From assembly GCA_947623455.1 (NCBI GenBank), contig OX392532.1:50657058-50721057 (forward strand): DNA of 64,000 bases. The letters run 5' to 3'. A program made the position numbers and the translations under genes. Source of the stretch: Mimachlamys varia. Taxonomy: Eukaryota > Mollusca > Bivalvia > Pectinida > Pectinidae. The notes below the pieces were generated by a model that had not been told where the DNA came from, did no database searches, and saw only the letters and a list, made by a program, of their open reading frames with translations. This document shows, piece after piece, positions 60,640 through 64,000 of this stretch (position 1 is the first letter of the stretch; each line of letters begins with the position of its first letter).

Positions 60640-61030
60640 TTGTAAAGGATTTGAAAAATGCAGGTTGATGAAGACTATGGGCTAATTTTATGGTCGCAAT
60701 CTTGATCTAATCGAGAAATATTCTGTATCTTTGTGTGATATGAAGATGAACGTTTTTGAGTTTGCATGTTAGTGTGCTTACTTGTTGTGATGACAATGAT
60801 GACTCGGTTCTTATTTTTTAAGATTTGCTTACTTGAATGTGACCAAAATTTACATTGCGGGTGTCGTCGATGAAGCAGAAGACGCTTACTCTTCCGGAAC
60901 ACCTGGTCTTATTCTCTTGTGCTTTTACGAGAGTCTCCATGTAAATCTTTCCTTTGTTTCTATTTTGCCCCTGGTTTAATCGATTTTGAGTTCAGATTAT
61001 GGTTTTGTTGACGTTATTCTCTGATTTTTT
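60640..61030 (+). mobile_element. Retroelement tail copy
   Basis: atgcaggttgatgaagacta (as at 30449), gagaaatattctgtatcttt, gcgggtgtcgtcgatgaagc, cgcttactcttccggaacac, ctggtttaatcgattttgag. The most complete tail outside the 30-kb copy. Confidence 0.75.
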
Positions 61031-61094
61031 TTTTTGTTGTAAGTTCAACGTCCTTCAGGATACCACACAGGCGATAGCTCAAACGAGGTATTGG

Positions 61095-61390
61095 GACGTG
61101 GCAAGTGGGACTGGGACGTGGCAAGTGGGACTGGGACGTAGTAAGTGGGACTGGGACGTGGCAAGTGGGACTGGGACGTGGCAAGTGGGACTGGGACGTA
61201 GTAAGTGGGACTGGGACGTAGTAAGTGGGACTGGGACGTAGTGAGTGGGACTGGGACGTGGCAAGTGGGACTGGGACGTAGTAAGTGGGACTGGGACGTA
61301 GTAAGTGGGACTGGGACGTGGCAAGTGGGACTGGGACGTAGTAAGTGGGACTGGGACGTGGCAACTGGGCCTGGGACGTAGTAAGCGATA
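61095..61390 (+). repeat. 20-bp minisatellite, ~15 copies
   Basis: The unit is gggacgt(g/a)g(c/t)aagtgggact. Two alternating forms (gtggcaag and gtagtaag). It follows the retroelement tail at 61030. Open frames on both strands are repeat artefacts. Confidence 0.93.
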
Positions 61391-62412
61391 CACTGTTTTA
61401 CTGCCCCTTTCCACTTTGTGCTCAGGGACTGTAGAAACGTATAGGACCTGCCGCTACCTGATCGTTTGGAAATCAGGAATTTGTGCCTGCGTCTAAAGAT
61501 CAAGAACTTTGACATAATAGCAATAGTATGTATGTTTTTTCCATGCTGATTATCAGATAACACGAAGCCGTAATTTTTTGCTGGGGTTTTAATTTTGTTT
61601 AACGTTGGTAAAATTAATCCTCAGAAATCAAGTCTCATATCGTCCCATTTGTTTTCTTTAAACAATTTTTCTTTTCTTTATTTTTCTCTCTCTTTTGTTT
61701 TGCATAATCTTGCCTCTTTTATTTGTCATATCCTCCACTCTCTCTTGCGTTTTCTTCAAAATATCGAAAGTTGTATGTCTTTGTGCCAGCAATCATTTGG
61801 TATTCATTGTTGTCGTTCTGTTTGTCCTGTTCTACGAATTTCCCTTGGAAATATAACAATCAGTTCCTTTTGCGTTCTCTCTATTGAATCCATTTTGATA
61901 TGTCCTCATTGCTTTGAACTGTAAATATTTTCTTGTTTTCGTTCTTTTTCTTGATCTTGCTTTCTTTTTACGTGGCAATGAATTGATTCAAATGTAAAGC
62001 CATATATGGGTAAACTCATTGCAAAGCTGTATTGCTTGAACTAGAAATAATCCCATCGATTGCCTTTATAGAAGAAATGACTGATTCATGAACGTGTGAA
62101 CATTCACAAATCATTAATGAATTTCAAATTAATCAATATTTTTGTAAAGAGCTGAGATTGCCCCCGGAAGTTGTGTACACCAGACCGGAAGTCTTCGACC
62201 TTCGCTGAACGCGAACAAAGCTAGTTCAATGAGTTCGGTATGTTGGTTGTATGGTTTATCCTTGTTTATAAGTTACAGGAGTGGTGGGCACACCCTAACA
62301 TGTATGTTACCACGACGGAGACATCAAAGGGAGGTGTACATACACGGGCCTTGTAGGAATATGGTAATGGGAAAGTTGTGCGGCGTTCTGGTAGGAATAT
62401 GGTAATAGGAAA

Positions 62413-63080
62413 GGAGACGGGTTCTCTTTTATGTAGCTACAGGTGAAACTGAACGATAACTGGGAATTTTATATTTTACATAGGCAAATGGGTCTCCTGG
62501 GAATAAGGTTAAAATGAACTTAACACTACATGTTTATGTAGAAAATACCATACGTATATAAAATACTATTGGGGGCTCATACTTAGATGGCAACAGATGT
62601 AAATAGGACGCTAAACAAAACCATGAAAACAAACAAAACAAATCCCTAGAAATAAATTAATAATGGAGTAGAAGATGACGTAACACACACATACTGCACA
62701 TAAATGTACAACAAATACGAAATTATAAGAGAGACACAAACTCCTTATTTGGAATATCTTGTTTTATAATTGTAATCAAGTAAATTCAATGACGTTTACA
62801 TTTACATAACCCTGTCGTCATGTCTAGAAAAGAACCAATAGCAGAAGTCGTACAGATGTAACTGGAGGTATCTGATCGTCAGCTGTTAATGTGTAATATT
62901 AGATAAACGTTTACCGCGTGACTACGTTGCTATGGAAACGCCCCATATGTATCATGTGTATTGTAACATGGGTATGACGTCAGTTTGTGTTACGATCGGC
63001 ATGGTTTTTATTTGTTAGATTTGTTTAACGTCCTATAACAATGTCGTTTAAGAAAGTGTATACAAGTGTGATATGTGTAG
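62413..63080. other. Right flank, no gene
   Basis: AT-rich; a fragment gacgtaacacacacatactgca at 62675 is a stub of the MITE-like family of 4066. No gene recognised. Confidence 0.35.
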
Positions 63081-63089
63081 TATGGCGGG

Positions 63090-63412
63090 GACAGGGTATG
63101 TTGGTGTACTTGTGACGAAGACAGGGTATGTTGGTGAACTTGTGACGAAGACAGGGTATGTTGGTGTACTTGTGACAGAGACAGGGTATGTTGGTGTACT
63201 TGTGACGAAGACAGGGTATGTTGGTGTACTTGTGACAGAGACAGGGTATGTTGGTGTACTCTTGACGAAGACAGGGTATGTTGGTGTACTCTTGACGAAG
63301 ACAGGGTATGTTGGTGAACTTGTGACGAAGACAGGGTATGTTGGTGTACTTGTGACAGAGACAGGGTATGTTGGTGTACTTGTGACATAGACAGGGTATG
63401 TTGGTGTATTTG
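63090..63412 (+). repeat. 30-bp minisatellite, ~11 copies
   Basis: The unit is acagggtatgttggtgtact, tgtgacgaag, with gac(g/a)(a/g)ag and g(t/a)act variants. Because 30 is a multiple of three, frames stay open on both strands (GYVGVLVTKT on the plus strand); no start context, splice structure or family supports a gene. Confidence 0.93.
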
Positions 63413-64000
63413 CCTCCTTGTGATATCGCTGATCAAATGACAACTTTTCGGTGATATTTCACTGAAATCGTATGCCGAAGGTACCCAGCGCAGCACCTTG
63501 CCCAGTGACAACGGACGAAACAAATGTTGCGACTGCCCTAAATGCAGAATATATATACGGGGATACAAACTTCCGGTTATCCCAGCAGGGTGCAGAACCG
63601 ACGGTCCTCAAAACCAGGGGGATATTCAACCCTAGGTACTATTGACAGATAAATGCGTCGGGGAAACACATTTAGTCAGAAGTTAAGAGGGGAAAAAAAG
63701 GTGCAACGCCTGAACATCTGATGATTATTTGTTCATTGCATTCTGAAAATCAAAATAAGTGTCAACGAATCAAATGCTCGAGTGTTGTTCCGAGTTCCGA
63801 CAATATCGTTATAGTGCTGACATTGACAATAAGGATTGGTCATTATTAAAATTCTACAAAGATGACGTCATGCTAAAAATGAAAAATATCCTTTTATTTT
63901 TCTTTAATTTAGCAAGGTTATATGACCTGTGACCTGTTACCTGACAACTGCAATTATTTCTAACATTTTATCGACCATTTTTATAAACGTGCACTGTACT
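63413..64000. other. Right edge, no gene
   Basis: Unique AT-rich sequence with one GATGACGTCAT site at about 63860. Nothing further supported. Confidence 0.35.

Larger units (their letters stand above)
58742..62406. mobile_element. 3.7-kb segment bounded by ~120-bp inverted repeats
   Basis: 58742-58860 (ctaccatattcctaccagaa ... gtctccgtcgtggtaacata) is present inverted at 62287-62406 (gttaccacgacggagacatc ... ggcgttctggtaggaatatg) with only a few mismatches. Between them lie a Lys/Arg/Gln-rich frame (58918-59247, unrecognised), a retroelement tail and a minisatellite. Either a large non-autonomous element or two solo ends in opposite orientation. Confidence 0.65.

Noticed and set aside
61014..61563. 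Open frames of up to 172 codons rich in Pro/Ser/Thr
   Set aside because: They arise from a 20-bp minisatellite, open in three antisense frames at once; no start context or homology.
63008..63568. 186-codon frame on the minus strand
   Set aside because: Composed mainly of a 30-bp repeat with parallel open frames in other registers; no supporting family.

Overview
The window is nuclear DNA of an animal, almost certainly a mollusc and most likely a bivalve. It is AT-rich, its genes are split into many small exons with GT..AG introns, and it is packed with short inverted-repeat DNA transposons, truncated retrotransposon tails and minisatellites. The protein relatives are animal-specific, and several interspersed repeats look like ones common in bivalve genomes (from memory). 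Species cannot be named from sequence alone.

Three genes can be supported. (1) Positions 1445-22037 (+) carry the body of NBN (nibrin/NBS1, the Nbs1 subunit of the Mre11-Rad50-Nbs1 DNA-repair complex) in 12 exons. They run from the first BRCT repeat through the second, a long disordered exon, the Mre11-binding motif and the C-terminal tail to the stop; the FHA-domain exons lie left of the window. (2) Positions 26373-27731 (-) carry the last two coding exons of MZT2, a small gamma-tubulin-complex protein, convergent with NBN. (3) Positions 37249-56835 (-) carry a SLC6 biogenic-amine transporter that matches the invertebrate dopamine transporter, with 13 exons that stay in phase and give 611 residues, all twelve membrane segments and a stop.

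The most unusual feature is in the introns. Four large NBN minisatellites, and one in the transporter gene, start exactly at an exon edge and repeat that exon-intron junction: about 30 copies of a 3' splice site before the exon at 3715, about 84 copies of the 5' splice site after the exon at 6745, about 23 after 12843, 12 after 14131, and 23 after the transporter exon at 50360. A smaller three-copy array leads into the exon at 4637. NBN pre-mRNA would therefore carry well over 100 decoy splice sites.

The rest is repeats: four copies of a TTAA-flanked inverted-repeat element (two abutting, one split by a younger insertion); several TA-flanked elements; a tRNA-derived SINE; 5'-truncated tails of one retrotransposon family, all in + orientation; two foldback palindromes; a 3.7-kb segment bounded by 120-bp inverted repeats; and simple minisatellites near the right end. 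No bacterial-type features, CRISPR arrays or rRNA operons are present. Splice sites were assigned by eye from phase continuity and remembered family sequence; no alignment was run.
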